In this document: positions 42,025 to 60,593 of the stretch, one piece after another
Position numbering within the stretch: position 1 is the first letter of the stretch
Layout of the letters: each line of letters starts with the position of its first letter
From: Eucommia ulmoides
Taxonomy: Eukaryota; Streptophyta; Magnoliopsida; Garryales; Eucommiaceae
Reading direction: 5' to 3'
Assembly: GCA_016647705.1 (NCBI GenBank)
Contig: CM028334.1
Coordinates: 3,038,001-3,102,000, forward strand
DNA: 64,000 nt
The notes under the pieces: model-generated
Seen by the model: the letters and a program-made list of their open reading frames with translations, nothing else
Database searches by the model: none
What the model was told of the DNA's origin: nothing
Made by a program: the position numbers and the translations under genes

Positions 42025-45000
42025 TCATTTCCCCCTAAGAGCAGCAAGCCTTGCCACAAAATCATCATAATCCGGCAGCTTCGGATGCACATGCCCAGCA
42101 GGATTCATCATCTCCGGCTGGAACGAGGTGGCTCTAACCGGAGGCTCAACCTGACTCCCCTGCAACACCGGGAGAGACACCACCCTCGAGGGAGGAGGAG
42201 GTAGCGGTGGAGTCACCGGAGATGATTCTTCTTGGCCTGGAGGCGGTGGTTTCAGGTGTCGCCTCCTCACCGATTTGGGCTGTGATTTGGCTTCAAAGGG
42301 CGGATCAGAAACACTGGGAGAGGGTTCTTCAACGGGTTTTGTCTTGATGTAAGGAGGGGGTACTAGCTTGTATGAAACCTGTTTGTTTCTGTCTGTTTCT
42401 TCTTCCTCGGGCACGCCTTTTGCTGATGTCGTCGTGCTGTGATTGTTTTTTTCAGGCTCTTTCCTGTGATTTCTTCCAGAAAAAGGAAGTTCATCGTCCA
42501 CCTTTGAACCGGTTGTGTTCTCGGTGAATTGGTTTTTTGTTTTCTGGAAAGAATCCTCCTTGCTTTTGTGCGAATTGTGTTTGTTTTCACTACTTTCAAT
42601 CTTCGAAAACTCCTGCAAGAGATTTTGGAAGCGGATTAGGCTTTTGTTCTTGATCATATCTTTGCTAGTGTTTCTGTTCTTATTTTCATGTTTCCGCTCC
42701 CGAAAAAAGAAAACAAAAAAGAAACAGAAACACTAACACTAACACCGCCACCTAAAGTCCCATGAACCATGTAGGAAACCAAAAAATTGTGTTCTTTCAC
42801 TCCTAATTTTTCCTGTGAATCAAAGTTCGTTCTCGGTTTGATCTTTGGCAGTGTTTTTGTTCTTATTTACATGTTTCTGCTCGCAAAAAAAAAAAATATC
42901 CCAAAAAAGAAAAACAGAAACACGAAACAACCGCCACCTAAAGTTCCATGAACCATGTAGGAAACCAAAAAATTGTGTTCTTTCACTCCTAATTTTACTT
43001 GTGAATCAAAGTTCGTACTCGGTTTTATCTTTGGCAGTGTTTTTGTTCTTATTTACATGTTTCCGCTCGCAAAAAAAAAAAAATCCCAAAAAAGAAAAAC
43101 AGAAACACGAAACAACCGCCACCTAAAGTTCCATGAACCATGTAGGAAACCAAAAAATTGTGTTCTTTCACTCCTAATTTTACTTGCGAATCAAAGTTCG
43201 TTCTCGGTTTTATCTTTGGCAGTGTTTTTTTTTCTTATTTTCATGTTTCCGCTTGCAAAAAAAAATCCCAAAAAAGAAAAACAGAAACACAAAACAACCG
43301 CAACCTAAAGTTCCATGAACCATGTAGGAAACCAAAAATTTATGTTCTTTCACTCCTAATTTTACCTAACAATCAAAGTTCGTACTCGGTTTTATCTTTG
43401 GTAGTGTTTTTGTTCTTGTTTTCATGTTTCTGCTCCCAAAAAAAAAGGGAAAATCAAGCTAACCTGATGAGCAGCAGGTGGTTTATACAGCTTCTGTTCC
43501 AATGCCTTTGAATCCCAATCTAAACCAGACTCCGTTGCTACGTTCTGCAATAGCTGAAGCTTCATATCCTTTGTAGGCGGCCCCGCCTTTAATCTCCCAA
43601 CAAACTAATCAAAAATAATTCAAACATTTTAATTTAAATTATGATAAAAATAAAAACATTTTTGCTTTTCATTTTGAAAGTATAACTTGTTTTACACTTA
43701 AAAAAATAAAAATATTATTTAAAAGTATTATAAGGTGCATAAGTTCTACTTTATTGATTTTCATCTATCTTTTATAGTATAAAAATTAGAAAAAATTAAA
43801 ATGGTGTTTTAATTTTTTATTTTTGAATACTTTCTAAAATTAAAAAAAAAAAAAAAAACGCTTCATTAAAATTGAAAAAGCAAAAAAAAAAAAGGTAAAA
43901 ACTTGGTTTAAAGTGCTTTTTTAAAGCAAAAAAAAAAATTGTTTTTCGGGAAAAAAAATAAAATCCTGTATTTATCTTTTTATTTTTGAAGTATGTTTTA
44001 AAATAAAAAACAAACGCTATTTTTAAAATTAAAAGCAAAAAAAATACTTATTTTTAAAAGTACCATTTGCTTAAGAAAAATACGTTTTTATCAAAAAAAA
44101 AAAAAGTAAAAAAACTTGGTTTAAACTTTAAAGTGCTCTTTTTAAAGCAAAAAAATAATGGTTTTATTTTTTATATTATCAAAGATAGATGGAGATCAAT
44201 GGACTAGGAGCACTCTAGTGACATTTTTTCAATTATTTTTTATTCTTTGTTAGATTAAGAGACTACTTAGACCTGAGCCGGCCCTTGCCCAAAGCGATCA
44301 CTTTGGGCCTCCAAATTTTAAGGGTCCTTTCAAAATGACCCCCATATTTTTTATTTCAAAATATATATTATATCAAATAAAAAAAACTCAATTTTGGTTC
44401 AATTAATATATTAATTATCTTTTTTTTTTTAATATACTTTAATCTTATAAAAAAAATTATGAGTAGTTTCAAGATAAATAAATAAACATTGAAGGATCCC
44501 GTTTTTAAATTTCGCTTTGAGTCTCTAATCTATTAGGACTGACCCTGACTCAGAGGGATAATGCTAAGATATAATCCTTACATTATCAAAGAATTTTTAT
44601 TTTTACTTTTAATTAAAACTACTTTTTTGTTCAATTAATTTTTTTACTTTTAAAAACACCATAAAAAACGAGTTACCAAACGGTCCCTGAGTATTTGAAA
44701 CTAGTAATTACCTCTTTATTGATATGAGATTCAAGGGAATTCCCATATCTTTCGTTAAATAGTGTTCTCAGATCTCTTAGTTCTGGTAAATCTGCAAATC
44801 TTGCTGCTGCAAACATCAAAGATGGTACAGCTTCTCTGCATTCCTCGGGGCATTCCCTACAAACAGAAAAGATGGAACGTTTTTGTTTAGTGTTTCTGTT
44901 TCCATAAAACTGGGAGCAAAAAGTATATGTTTTTGTTTCTGTTTATTGACTATTACCTCTGTTTGTTCATGATTGAGAGATGATTTGAGATGCAAATGAT

Positions 45001-45944
45001 AAATTGCTCGACGAGTTCATAACACGAAGTGAGATTTCGCTCCACCAAAAGCCCTTCAGCCTGTAAAATAGGATGAATTATGCTTCAGCCATTTAAAGTT
45101 CACAGCATTCGAAAACAGTTTTCGAAAATTGTTTTTGAAAAGTGTTCTAAAAATTATGAAAAATTACTTGGTTAGATTTTCAGAAAAGTTATGGGAAAAA
45201 AAATTATATATTTATTAATCTGTTCCAAGACGCTATTTCCATTCTGATCCCGGAAAAGCTAGGAACAGAAACAAAAAATAGTTTTTAACCAAGAGTTGCA
45301 TCATGTACTGTAAGGGGATATGTTTATATTCCCAGATTACTGCTTCATCTGTCCCCAGAAAACTTGAAACAGAAACAGAAAACTGGGAAGAACTGTGGTA
45401 AATATATTCCCAGAAATTTGCTCTGAAAGTAAAAATATGGGAACAAAATAGAAACTTCTTTTTTTTTCGTCTATATTTTTGTTTGTGTTCCCTGTTTTCC
45501 CGGAACAGAAACAAAAACTTGGAAACAGAAACAATAATCAACAAAAATGTTGTGCGTTGATGCTCTAAAATTTTAAAACTCCAAATCATTTTCAGGAATT
45601 TTTTGATGAAAAATTCAGGACTATACAATCATATAAAAAAAATCATTTAAAGCAAACCACATGATGACAGCGATTGAGGATTACCCGGCCATATGCGATA
45701 ATATCCTGTCCATTCTTGAGAAGATCAGCAATATCGTTCCTCAAATACATCTGCATGGCGCTTCTCTTCCTCTTTATCAGATCGAGCCTCGTCTTCGTCA
45801 GCTTGATCGCCGATTTGCTACATATAAACAAGAAATCAAATCAGATTGAATACCGAAACTAAAGGATAAAGAAGCTAGACGTTCGAGATTCAGCCAAACA
45901 AACCATTTGGTGTAGAACTTGCTCTTCAGCAATCCGTCGAACAT
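42025..45944 (-). CDS. ISTL-like: IST1-like protein, ESCRT-III associated regulator
   Basis: Six exons (45904-45944, 45685-45817, 44957-45060, 44712-44856, 43464-43604, 42025-42612) join in frame to 383 residues. The IST1/Vps4-regulator domain covers about 1-180: MFDGLLKSKFYTK, CKSAIKLTKTRLDLIKRKRSA, YLRNDIADLLKNGQDIIAYGR, AEGLLVERNLTSCYELVEQF, CREAVPSLMFAAARFADLPEL and LRTLFNERYG. The first exon of 41 bases and the phase pattern are typical of plant ISTL genes. The C-terminal half (190-383) is disordered, Ser/Pro-rich, with PPPPG and PPLPPPPS, ending DYDDFVARLAALRGK, a conserved terminal segment that may act as a MIM/interaction helix. IST1 proteins bind ESCRT-III and Vps4/SKD1 in multivesicular body sorting at endosomes. 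Confidence 0.94.
42656..43462. repeat. About 185-bp tandem repeat filling the last IST1-like intron
   Basis: Four units (about 42656-42850, 42851-43036, 43037-43219, 43220-43402) and a partial fifth up to the exon border at 43462. Each has GTGTTTTTGTTCTTATTT, ATGTTTCCGCTCGC, an A-run, AACAGAAACAC, CCGCCACCTAAAGTTCCATG and TTTCACTCCTAATTTTAC. Within a unit the first and fourth words are inverted relative to each other (GTGTTTCTGTT / AACAGAAACAC). The array makes up almost all of the 851-bp intron. Confidence 0.92.
44262..44560. repeat. hAT-like diverged MITE in an IST1-like intron
   Basis: GACCTGAGCCGGCCCTTGCC, CACTTTGGGCCTCC at the left and CGCTTTGAGTCTCTAATC, TAGGACTGACCCTGACTCAG at the right are loosely inverted. 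The type recalls plant elements with CAGGGCCGGCC ends. No clear target duplication. Confidence 0.45.
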
Positions 45945-46361
45945 GATTCGTCCTTCTCTCGAACTCTAAATGAAATTACTCAAATGATGAAATCAAAATT
46001 TAAACCGCCGGTTTGTTCTTTAAATGCGAATCAAGTTACGCCAAGAATCACCATTGAAGAATTCCAAAGAAAAAAGGTGCTTCCAGAGATCGAAAGCAAG
46101 AAACAGAACGAAATAAATCGAAAAACGAAATCAATTCGTATGATCAATGGAGGAAGAAACCGAGCTTCTGAATCGTATTCAGCTGAAGCAGAACGCAATG
46201 GAGGAGCTTAGAGAGAGAGAGGAGAAGGAAGAATTATATGAAGAGCCCCTCTCCCTCCCCCTCTCTCTCTAAGAAGGAATTTTACAACTGTAATGAGCAT
46301 TTAGACGAAACTACCCTCAACCGTTTCAGCGCCATTACATTTTTTTATTTTTATTTTTTTG
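45945..46361 (-). promoter_or_regulatory. Leader and upstream region of the IST1-like gene
   Basis: The leader runs from 45945 to about 46260 and includes a CTCTCTCT/GAGAGAGA stretch at 46211-46272 typical of plant 5' UTRs. Open frames here (45984-46211) are taken as chance. Confidence 0.45.
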
Positions 46362-46362
46362 C

Positions 46363-46548
46363 GGTAAAGTGTGTCTGGACCAGCTTACGCGCACCTCAAC
46401 TAATCACTTTATCAGAAGATCTTAAAGGTTCACTTCCCCACAACGGCCTGGTACGTTCAGGATTTAATTCTCAAAGTGTTTTTCAGGATAATCGAAGCCT
46501 GATTGACAAGAAAAGAGATATATTATTTGCCAACCGGATTAACACCTT
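46363..46548 (+). mobile_element. SINE-like repeat family D, copy 3
   Basis: GGTAAAGTGTGTCTGGACCA, TACGCGCACCTCAACTAATC, ACTTCCCCACAACGGCCTGG, GTTCAGGATTTAATTCTC, CCTGATTGACAAGAAAAG in the family order. Part of a 265-codon open frame (46238-47035) that has no family resemblance. Confidence 0.65.
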
Positions 46549-48500
46549 TTTAGATGTTATTACCTTTTTAGATGTTATTACGGTTATTCAAGGTGGAATT
46601 TGGCGCGGAATTGGAGGGCAAAATGGGGAGATAAAAAAATGTAAAGCTTTACGGGCTTGCCAATCACGGAGACAGCGGGTCCCACCGCACATTAGAATAG
46701 AGAAAGACTTAGTAACACCAGAGGGCGTGGGACCCATCATTTTTGCCCATTGGATTATTTTATTTTTTATTTTTTTTTATGGTTCAAATTTAATTATTAG
46801 GGCCTATAATAATTTATTCTATTGGTCCTCAAAATTTAAAACTAATTTAAAGTTGGTCACTAAACTTTTAAAGTTATTGAATTCAACCCAATTTAATTTA
46901 GGAATTGTTGCAACTAAATTCAATTTCTATTTTACCCTCACTATCCCCCTTCTCAACTCGCAATTACCTGAGGTTTTTTTGTCGTGTGCCCAAATTTTGC
47001 CGGTCACTGTTCACTCAACCCATTCACTACAGTGATTTTTTGGAAAGTTCAATAATTTTATCAGGAGTCGAAAGTCATTGTATTGTACTATATAAAAATG
47101 GCTGTAATTTTTTACAGAAAATTTGTAGTTTCCATGCATTTTAGCAATTTTGGACTTCTAAACCAATTATTGTAACACGCGGACAGCATCAGCAAATATT
47201 CTAAATTTATGGATTGTTCACCGAAAAATCTATTAATTTATATGCCATCATTGAAATGGCAATAAAATTCAAATTTAAAAGTTACATTATTTTCTCTTTT
47301 AGAGAATTTGTTCGTAATTTATTTAATTTTGAAACGGTGAGAGTTAAACTTGTATTATACGATGTATCGACACAAAACTAATGTTTATGGACCGAATTGG
47401 AAGAAATGAAAAATTGAAGAATGGCATATAATTAAGTTTAAATTTTGAGGGTCAATGGAGAATTTAAAACACCCCCAAAAAAAATCATTATTTTTAGATT
47501 TATTTTTCCTAAAAAAGATTGTTCAAGGCAAAAGGTAGTTTTTTCTAACTATTTTGAAGAGATTCCTTAATTTAAGGTTGACTGGAGAAGACAATGATTT
47601 TTAATTTTTAATATTTATTTATTAAATAAAATTTATAAATAGAAATAATTTTGAAATACTTTTTTTTGTGTACAAATTTTTAAGTAATTATTGAATATCA
47701 CTATTTAAGTTTTTTTTAATGAACCCAATTACATTAAATATTTTTATTGTTTAATTAGGATAATTACCAAATAAGTCCTAAATATCGTACATTTGTAATT
47801 TATTGTCGACTTAACTCAGTGGTACAATATTTTTTTAAAAAAATTTAATAGTTATATTAAAAATTCAAAATTATTGCACGACATAAGAGTTACTATAAAT
47901 TTGATTATAGTAACTATTATGTAATGCAGTAATTTTGATCTTTTTAAAAAATTATTGTATTGCGTAAACTATATGATTGTGAACTGATCACTACTGGTGT
48001 AAATTCAATAAACAACGATATTTATTTTTTTGTCAAAATAAGTTTTAAATTTTGTAATTCATTGTTTACCCAACTCATCCACTACGATCATTTTTTGAAA
48101 AATTTAACAATTATCTCATTAGTTCAAAATCACTTTACGATATAAAATTACTATAAATTTTTAATATAAAAAAATCCAATGAATTTTGGATTTTTATAGT
48201 ACGTGAACTGCATAAGAAAAAAAAAATTAATTCATGAATTGTTGATCAAGAACTCCTAATTTTTTTATTGATAAAAAGAGATATCAAAATTAAGTAATGA
48301 GTTTATTCTAAATGAATATATTATTTTATTGTGAATAAATCTTGAAAAATAAAATATATTTTTTTTTTTTAATTTTAATTTTATTTCAAATTAAAAAATA
48401 TTAAAAAAAAATAAATGTCACATCAAATGCCTAAATTCTTGCACTAAAAATCTGATTTTTATTTTTATTTTTTTTGTTTTTTCAATTATGAACAAAGAAT
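46549..48500. other. AT-rich intergenic DNA with degenerate repeats
   Basis: Two related blocks, about 46985-47100 (CACTGTTCACTCAACCCATT, ATTTTTTGGAAAGTTCAATA) and 48055-48160 (CATTGTTTACCCAACTCATC, TTTTTTGAAAAATTTAACAA), suggest copies of one old element, which also appears in a KIN13 intron near 58650-59060 (GCAATTTACTTTTGACATAC). No gene was recognised. Confidence 0.5.
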
Positions 48501-50110
48501 AAAGAACAAAATTGGCGGGAAATTAACGCACAGCCCAAACACACGACACGTGTCAATTTGGGGATGGATGCCGGCGAGTGGAACGATGCTCTCCGCCGAC
48601 CAAGGGCAAAGCAAGAGACGCCGGTGATTGCAGGAAAACAGCTGGCACCGTGGGACCCACTGCCAGCTGGAATATTGCTGAGCTGGCTGGCTGCTCCACG
48701 ATTACTTAACGTGTTTGGCTTTCCTTCACCTTCACGCTAATAGTGTTTAGGGTTTTACAAATTAGGAGATTTCTCTATATAATTTAGGAAAAAGTAAATT
48801 TTAAATTTTCTACCTATTTATATATTTTTAAATTATTCGTATCCATTTGAACATTTTATTTTAAACTCTCTTAGTATCAGTACATTTTTTAAAAATTCTG
48901 TCAAAATTAACAAAATATTGAGGATAAATCTGTCATTTTATATTTTGTTAGAGCAAATAGATTTTGAAATTGTTTTTGTTATAGAAAGTGTCAAATGGTT
49001 TTCCCTCAATTCCTTCTATCCCACATTGGTTGGGAGAAAAGGAATTGAGGAGTATATCTAGGGATATGTGAGACATTTGAAATGTGCCCTAAGGGGAGAT
49101 GGGCTACATCTCTACTAGTTTACCACACGCGCGCGCGCTGCCGCCGCCGTGTCGAATCTTGTTGCATCGCGCGTGTGATGAGGTGGTACTTATTTATTCT
49201 TTTTGGACAAAAATTATTTAAATAATATTATCATATCAGATTGTTAAACATGAACAGTTTCAAAATCCAACAGTTATGAATTTTAAACAAAAACATCAGT
49301 TTATGAAATGTTTAAAAAAAAAAAAACGTTTGCATTATTGATTATGAGATTAAAAGTCTTGACGTTTTTTTTTTTTCCCAACGTTATGAAAGTGTTTTTC
49401 CCTATAAATATGGTTCTTTCATTTGTTTGATGTACATAAGAAAAAAATACAAACAACTTTTTTGCTTCTTTGGTTCTCAAAGCTTCGGTTTTGTTTTCAA
49501 GATTTTTTTTTTTTTTTTTCAAGTTTCCGAGCTGTCTGTTCTTCTTTAGAATAGTATTTGTGGGTGATCGTTTTCAGGTCTTCTATTGTGCAAAGAAGGT
49601 CCTAGACAGAAGTGATTCTGGGCTATTTTATCCTGGGGATGATGGGGCTTTTATACTGCTTGCACATTCTTGGGCAGAGCTGCGAAACGTTTTAAAGAGA
49701 GCGACTTAGTCCGCGACTCAATCCAAAAAATTTTAGTAAACTCGTTCATTATTTATTTTCTGCATTAACATATTTTTTCTATTTTTTAATATATATATAT
49801 TTTTTTGTGACTTCTCTCTCTCCTCCCTCCCTCTCCCTAGTCGGCCCTTGTGGGTAGAATCACCCCCGTAACAGGGGGTGGAACCATCCCGTTTCGGGGG
49901 GGGGGGGGGGGTTTCTACCCCAACAACAAGGGTGGTTCCACCCCCTGTTCTGATCGGTGGGGAGTGGGAGGGAGGAAGAAGGAAGGAGGAAGAGAGAGTT
50001 GAGCGGGAGGCCGGACCAGTTCGCTCCATATATACATGGTACACCCGTCAGATTTGGTCCTTGGGCAGTGGTCAACACTGGAGAGGTCGGCGATTAATGT
50101 ATTTGAACTA
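48501..50110. other. Probable retroelement remnant region
   Basis: CACACGACACGTGTCAATTT (48540) is followed by short GC-rich text. At 49018-49060 TCCCACATTGGTTGGGAGAA and GGAGTATATCTAGGGATATG are words typical of plant LTRs, then a (CG)n tract ACGCGCGCGCGCTGCC at 49127. At 49590-49710 GAAGGTCCTAGACAGAAGTG and AGAGCGACTTAGTCCGCGAC look retroelement-derived. No domain is preserved and LTR boundaries could not be fixed. Confidence 0.4.
49870..49949. repeat. Hairpin with a 16-G loop tract
   Basis: AACAGGGGGTGGAACCATCC at 49870 is the inverse of GGGTGGTTCCACCCCCTGTT at 49930-49949 with one mismatch. The 40-base loop contains sixteen consecutive Gs (49896-49911). The stem plus G-run could form a cruciform or quadruplex. 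Confidence 0.85.
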
Positions 50111-50781
50111 GATACTACTGAATATTGAAGGAAAAAAATGCAAGTACAAAATGTAATAATGTATAAAGTTGAAGATACAAAGTGTAATTAAATGCTATTG
50201 AAGAAGACTTCTGTAGCAAGTCTTCTTCTTTATTGTGCCATACGAAAGTAGTTGAAACCATGATCAGGATTAATAATAAATAATTATTAAACTAATCCTT
50301 ATTATGGTGTTTTTTGTTTAATAATCAAAAGGGCTCCAACTTTAATGTTCTATAATAATAATTAAAAAAAAACATTTTTTTTTTTTTTAAAAGGTGAAAA
50401 ATTAAAAACAATCTAGAAAAGTGAACTCAAAGTTCAAAGCATTGACTTGAAAAAAAAAAGGTGAAAGATTAAAAGAAAAGAAAGCGTACCTAATCAAACA
50501 ATCATAGTGTATTTTTTTAGGTTAATAAATAATTAACATGGATGTGAAAAGCCTAAAAGGCATTTGTGTCGACCGTTGCTCGTAATCAAATCATTCGAGC
50601 TGTATAGTATGAGTAAAGACCTAAATTAACTCCTCCTCCTACTCTCTTTTATTCTTCACTGTTGTTGGTCATTTCTTTTGACATCAGATTCTCGGCCGCC
50701 TCCAGTCACTGTCATATAGTGAGAGTCAGTGACTAATTAAGTTAAATTTGGTTGGAAGGATAAAAAAAGAAAAAAAAATAA

Positions 50782-51419
50782 GGCCCCGTTTGGTAACCAT
50801 TTTCATCCCATTCCATTCCCAGATTTTTGGGAATTCTGTTTGGGAATAGCGTTTGGTAATTTTTATTTCTGTTTCCATTTCATTCGCATTTGAGAATTGT
50901 GCCCACTTTTTTCTTAAGAAATGAGAAACAAAAAAAAGTTATTTCTCATTATTCCCATTCCATTCCCAAAACTCATGGTCACCATTCACCTACCACCGCC
51001 AGCCGCCGCCGACCACCGCCCGCCGCCGCTGACCTGTCGCCGTTCACCGTCCGACCGGAATTTTCCGGCCACTTCCGGCAGTCGCCGGCGACGGCGCCAT
51101 TGTCTTCCGGCCGACGTCGCTGGCGCCACTGCCGTCTGGTCATCGCCGGCGGGGGCACCACCGTCTCCGACGCCGGAGAACAGCCGGCCGGCCGGCGACG
51201 GCGCCACCGCCGTCAGGCCAAAACAGAAGAAAAAAAAAAAAAAAGATTTTAGGATAAAATCGTTACCAAACACAATTCCCTTCCCAAAACAAAAAAAAAA
51301 AATTATCGTTACCAAACGCGATTCTACTCCAAAAAAGAAAACAAAATTCTTATCTCATCCCATCCCATTCCCATCCCACTGCTGGAATGGAAACAGAAAC
51401 GGTTACCAAACGCTACCTA
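50782..51419. mobile_element. MITE-like element (GGTAACC...CATCCCATTCCC type), complete copy 2
   Basis: The ends GGCCCCGTTTGGTAACC (after TAA at 50779-50781) and GGTTACCAAACGCTACC (before TAA) are inverted. Just inside are CATCCCATTCCATTCCC and CATTCCCATCCCACTGC. The centre (about 50985-51215) is strikingly GC-rich and resembles proline/arginine-coding leader DNA (CCACCGCCAGCCGCCGCCG), perhaps a captured genomic segment. The family relative is 3940-5175. Confidence 0.75.
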
Positions 51420-52496
51420 AGAGAATAATATTTTTATCTACTGTGAAATAAAATTTATTTTTCTTGGTATTGTTGGGTTAGAAAAAAAAAATAAAAGGAA
51501 AAAAAATAATTCATTTTAATGTAATTTACTATTTTACCCTTCTATATTATAAAAATAAATTAAAAATTATATTATTAAGGGTATAATTGTAATTTTACTT
51601 ATTCTTCCTCACTTTCTTCGGGTTTTTTTTTTTTTTTTTCTCAAATTTGTGTGGAAAAAAATTATTTAGAAAATTGTGCATTTTCCTTACTATTTTATTT
51701 TTCCTCTCATTTTCCATCAATACCAAACAAGAAGCTTTTTTTTCCCTATCTTTTTTTTCATTTTCTTTGCCATCCATTTTTTTTCTAAACCAAACGCACT
51801 CTTATAAAGAAATTATCCGACCTGACCACGATAATTTCTATCTTTTAATGAATACATAGATCTCTTATCGGAAAAAAAATAATGATCAATTACATATTTA
51901 TCCTCATCTTTTAACAATATTTTTTAAAAAAAAATAAAATAAAGAAATATTATTTTACTCTTATCCATAATTAAAGTTCTTTTTTCCATTATTTTCTTTT
52001 CTTTTAATGATTTGCCATGCATACTAATCCAGGCTCAAGACCCTAATTTTCCAAAACTAATCAGATCTCTCTCTTCTAAAAATCGGAATAATAAATACAT
52101 CAAGTAATTAGTGTTTGACTTGAACTCCTATTTTTTTTTCCTGAACTTTTATGCTCAAGCGGATGGATTTCTCTAGGCACACTTTAATAGTGTTTTCTGT
52201 ATGTATTTGTTCGGACTCGTAAAATTTTGACCGAAGACCGTTCACCGAACATAATTAAATTGTACACAAGGATGCCAACTCAACAAACAAATCATGAATG
52301 TGGAATTTAAAGAGAACATTTATAGTTCATGGCAACTGATCATAATCACGTGAAGTTGAATGTGGGAAGACGTCAGCTTAATGGGCCACCGATCGCGTCA
52401 TGTGTTCCACGTTAATTAGTTAGGGACTGTTTGGTTTTCTCTTATCTTAATAAAAAGTAAATAAATGTTTCTTCTTTTTTTTTTTTTTTTTTTTTT
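51420..52496. other. AT-rich intergenic DNA
   Basis: Long A- and T-runs (T-run of about 23 at 52475-52499) and no recognised gene. CACGTGAAGTTG at about 52349 and similar short words could be regulatory but cannot be tied to a gene. Confidence 0.4.
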
Positions 52497-52499
52497 TTT

Positions 52500-52915
52500 T
52501 AGGGTTAGATAGTAAGATGTTCGGGACAGATTAATGTACACCTCAACTAATCATCTTTACGAGTGATTTTAAGAGTATATTCTTCACATCGACCTGGTGC
52601 ATTCAAGATTTTATTTTTGGAGTGTTCCCAAAGAGAATTGAATCCTGGTTGACGAAAAAAGGTCTTTCCTCTTACCAACCGAACTAATTCTCTTAGGTAA
52701 ATAATATTATTTTTTAGGCTTAAGCGGTAAGTTATGTTTGGACCAACTTAACGCACATCTTGATTAATCACCTTCACGGACGATCTTAAATGTGCACTAC
52801 CCCCACATATATCTGGTGTATTTAGGATTTTACTTCCAGAGTGTTCCCAAAGAAGATTAAATTTTGATTGACAAAGAAAAAATGTACGTCCCTTTATTAA
52901 CCAGACTAACCCAAA
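52500..52915 (+). mobile_element. Two tandem SINE-like family D copies (4 and 5)
   Basis: Copy 4 (about 52500-52697) and copy 5 (about 52718-52915) are head to tail. Each has CTCAACTAATCATCTT or CTTGATTAATCACCTT, GATTTTAAGAGTATA or GATCTTAAATGTGCAC, CTGGTGCATTCAAGATTTTA or CTGGTGTATTTAGGATTTTA, then GAGTGTTCCCAAAGA. They are closer to each other than to the other copies. Confidence 0.75.
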
Positions 52916-52935
52916 AATAAATGAAAAAATGACAA

Positions 52936-53105
52936 TTTTTTTTTTTTTTCACGAGTGTTCCTACACCCCCACACAGGGTGTAAAACAAGTCTCGTTCATG
53001 GTGTGTAATTGTCCCTCATAACAAGTATTTTTCTGTAAACTCAAATTTCTAACTTTGCAAAGATCTCTCAATTACTTTAAGTTGAATATGTCTTACCACA
53101 AACAA
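52936..53105 (-). mobile_element. tRNA-derived SINE family C, copy 3
   Basis: On the minus strand it ends in an A-run (T-run at 52936-52949). It carries GTTATGAGGGACAATTACAC and GAACGAGACTTGTTTTACAC as in copies 1 and 2, with the box A region TGGTAAGACATATTCAACTT at its 5' end. Confidence 0.7.
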
Positions 53106-53451
53106 GAATTTATGGAGAGTTAAGCGGCATGAACTCATTTGGGCTTTATACACCGTGCTCAACCGGCCAAACCCAACGCGGCCCATTAATTTTCGACTTG
53201 GGCCGGCCCATTGTAGCATCAACTGCCACGTCAGACGGATGGATACAAAAAACGGCGTAGTCCCACCCATGTGGGAATGTCGGGTGGGGCCCTTAGACCG
53301 TCAACCAATCGTTGTTCTCACACGTGCGAAATTGTGTTCACACGTGTTTCACTTGCCTCTTTTTGAATTCAAAAACGTACCGGAAAATGTCCATTACTTG
53401 CACTTTCCGTCAAAATCTCCATTATTTCCGACGAGAGAGAGAGAGAGAGAG
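53106..53451 (+). promoter_or_regulatory. Promoter and leader of the kinesin gene
   Basis: This interval contains CTCACACGTGCG and TCACACGTGTTTC (53318-53350), which are ACGT-core elements, and a GA microsatellite (53433-53451) directly before the ATG. CCCATTAATTTTCG and CCGGCCCATTG words are similar to site II/telobox-neighbour elements of cell-cycle genes, but this is weak. Confidence 0.45.
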
Positions 53452-60193
<6,742 letters not shown>

Positions 60194-60593
60194 ATTTTAT
60201 ATTGGAGATGCCAAGGATATTGCTTTCAAGAGAATGTTTGCTGCACTGATCAAAGCATATTCACTTCCAGGTTCATACTTTGCATTTGTTATCTGCCTTT
60301 AAATTTGTCATTTATCCCAGTGACCAGTAGTCAAGTTATAAGTGTAGCGAAAACCTCACCTCATCTCATAAGCTAGCTTTTGGAGTTGGGAGTTGAGAGG
60401 GAGGCCTAACACAACCCTACACAACATTTCTTTTTTCATAGAAAAAATCGTATGGATTTGCTATATGCTTTTATGAGCTTTGCAAAAAAAAAAAGTATAT
60501 AGTTTCAGTGTAATGTATAGTGAATTTCATTGAACATGAATTTATTCACATTTGTACTTGCATATATCTCTCTCTAGACAACTTACGAATTGT
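60194..60593. other. 3' UTR of the kinesin gene and a repeat fragment
   Basis: The 3' UTR follows the stop at 60193 and its end cannot be fixed. At 60310-60420 lies a fragment of the CCCACATCGG family (TGACCAGTAGTCAAGTTATA, CTCATAAGCTAGCTTTTGGA). Confidence 0.5.

Noticed and set aside
42515..43511. Plus-strand frames with repeated FLFTCFRSQKK-type peptides
   Set aside because: They are translations of the 185-bp intronic tandem repeat.
46238..47035. 265-codon open frame
   Set aside because: Begins in the IST1-like leader, runs through a family D repeat, and has no domain, splice or codon support.
48558..48740. 60-codon open frame with an ATG in GC-rich context
   Set aside because: Short, no homology, no splice continuation, and located in a probable retroelement remnant.
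50890..51451. Open frames of 120 and 176 codons in GC-rich DNA
   Set aside because: They lie within a MITE-like element and reflect CCG-rich composition; not counted as a gene.
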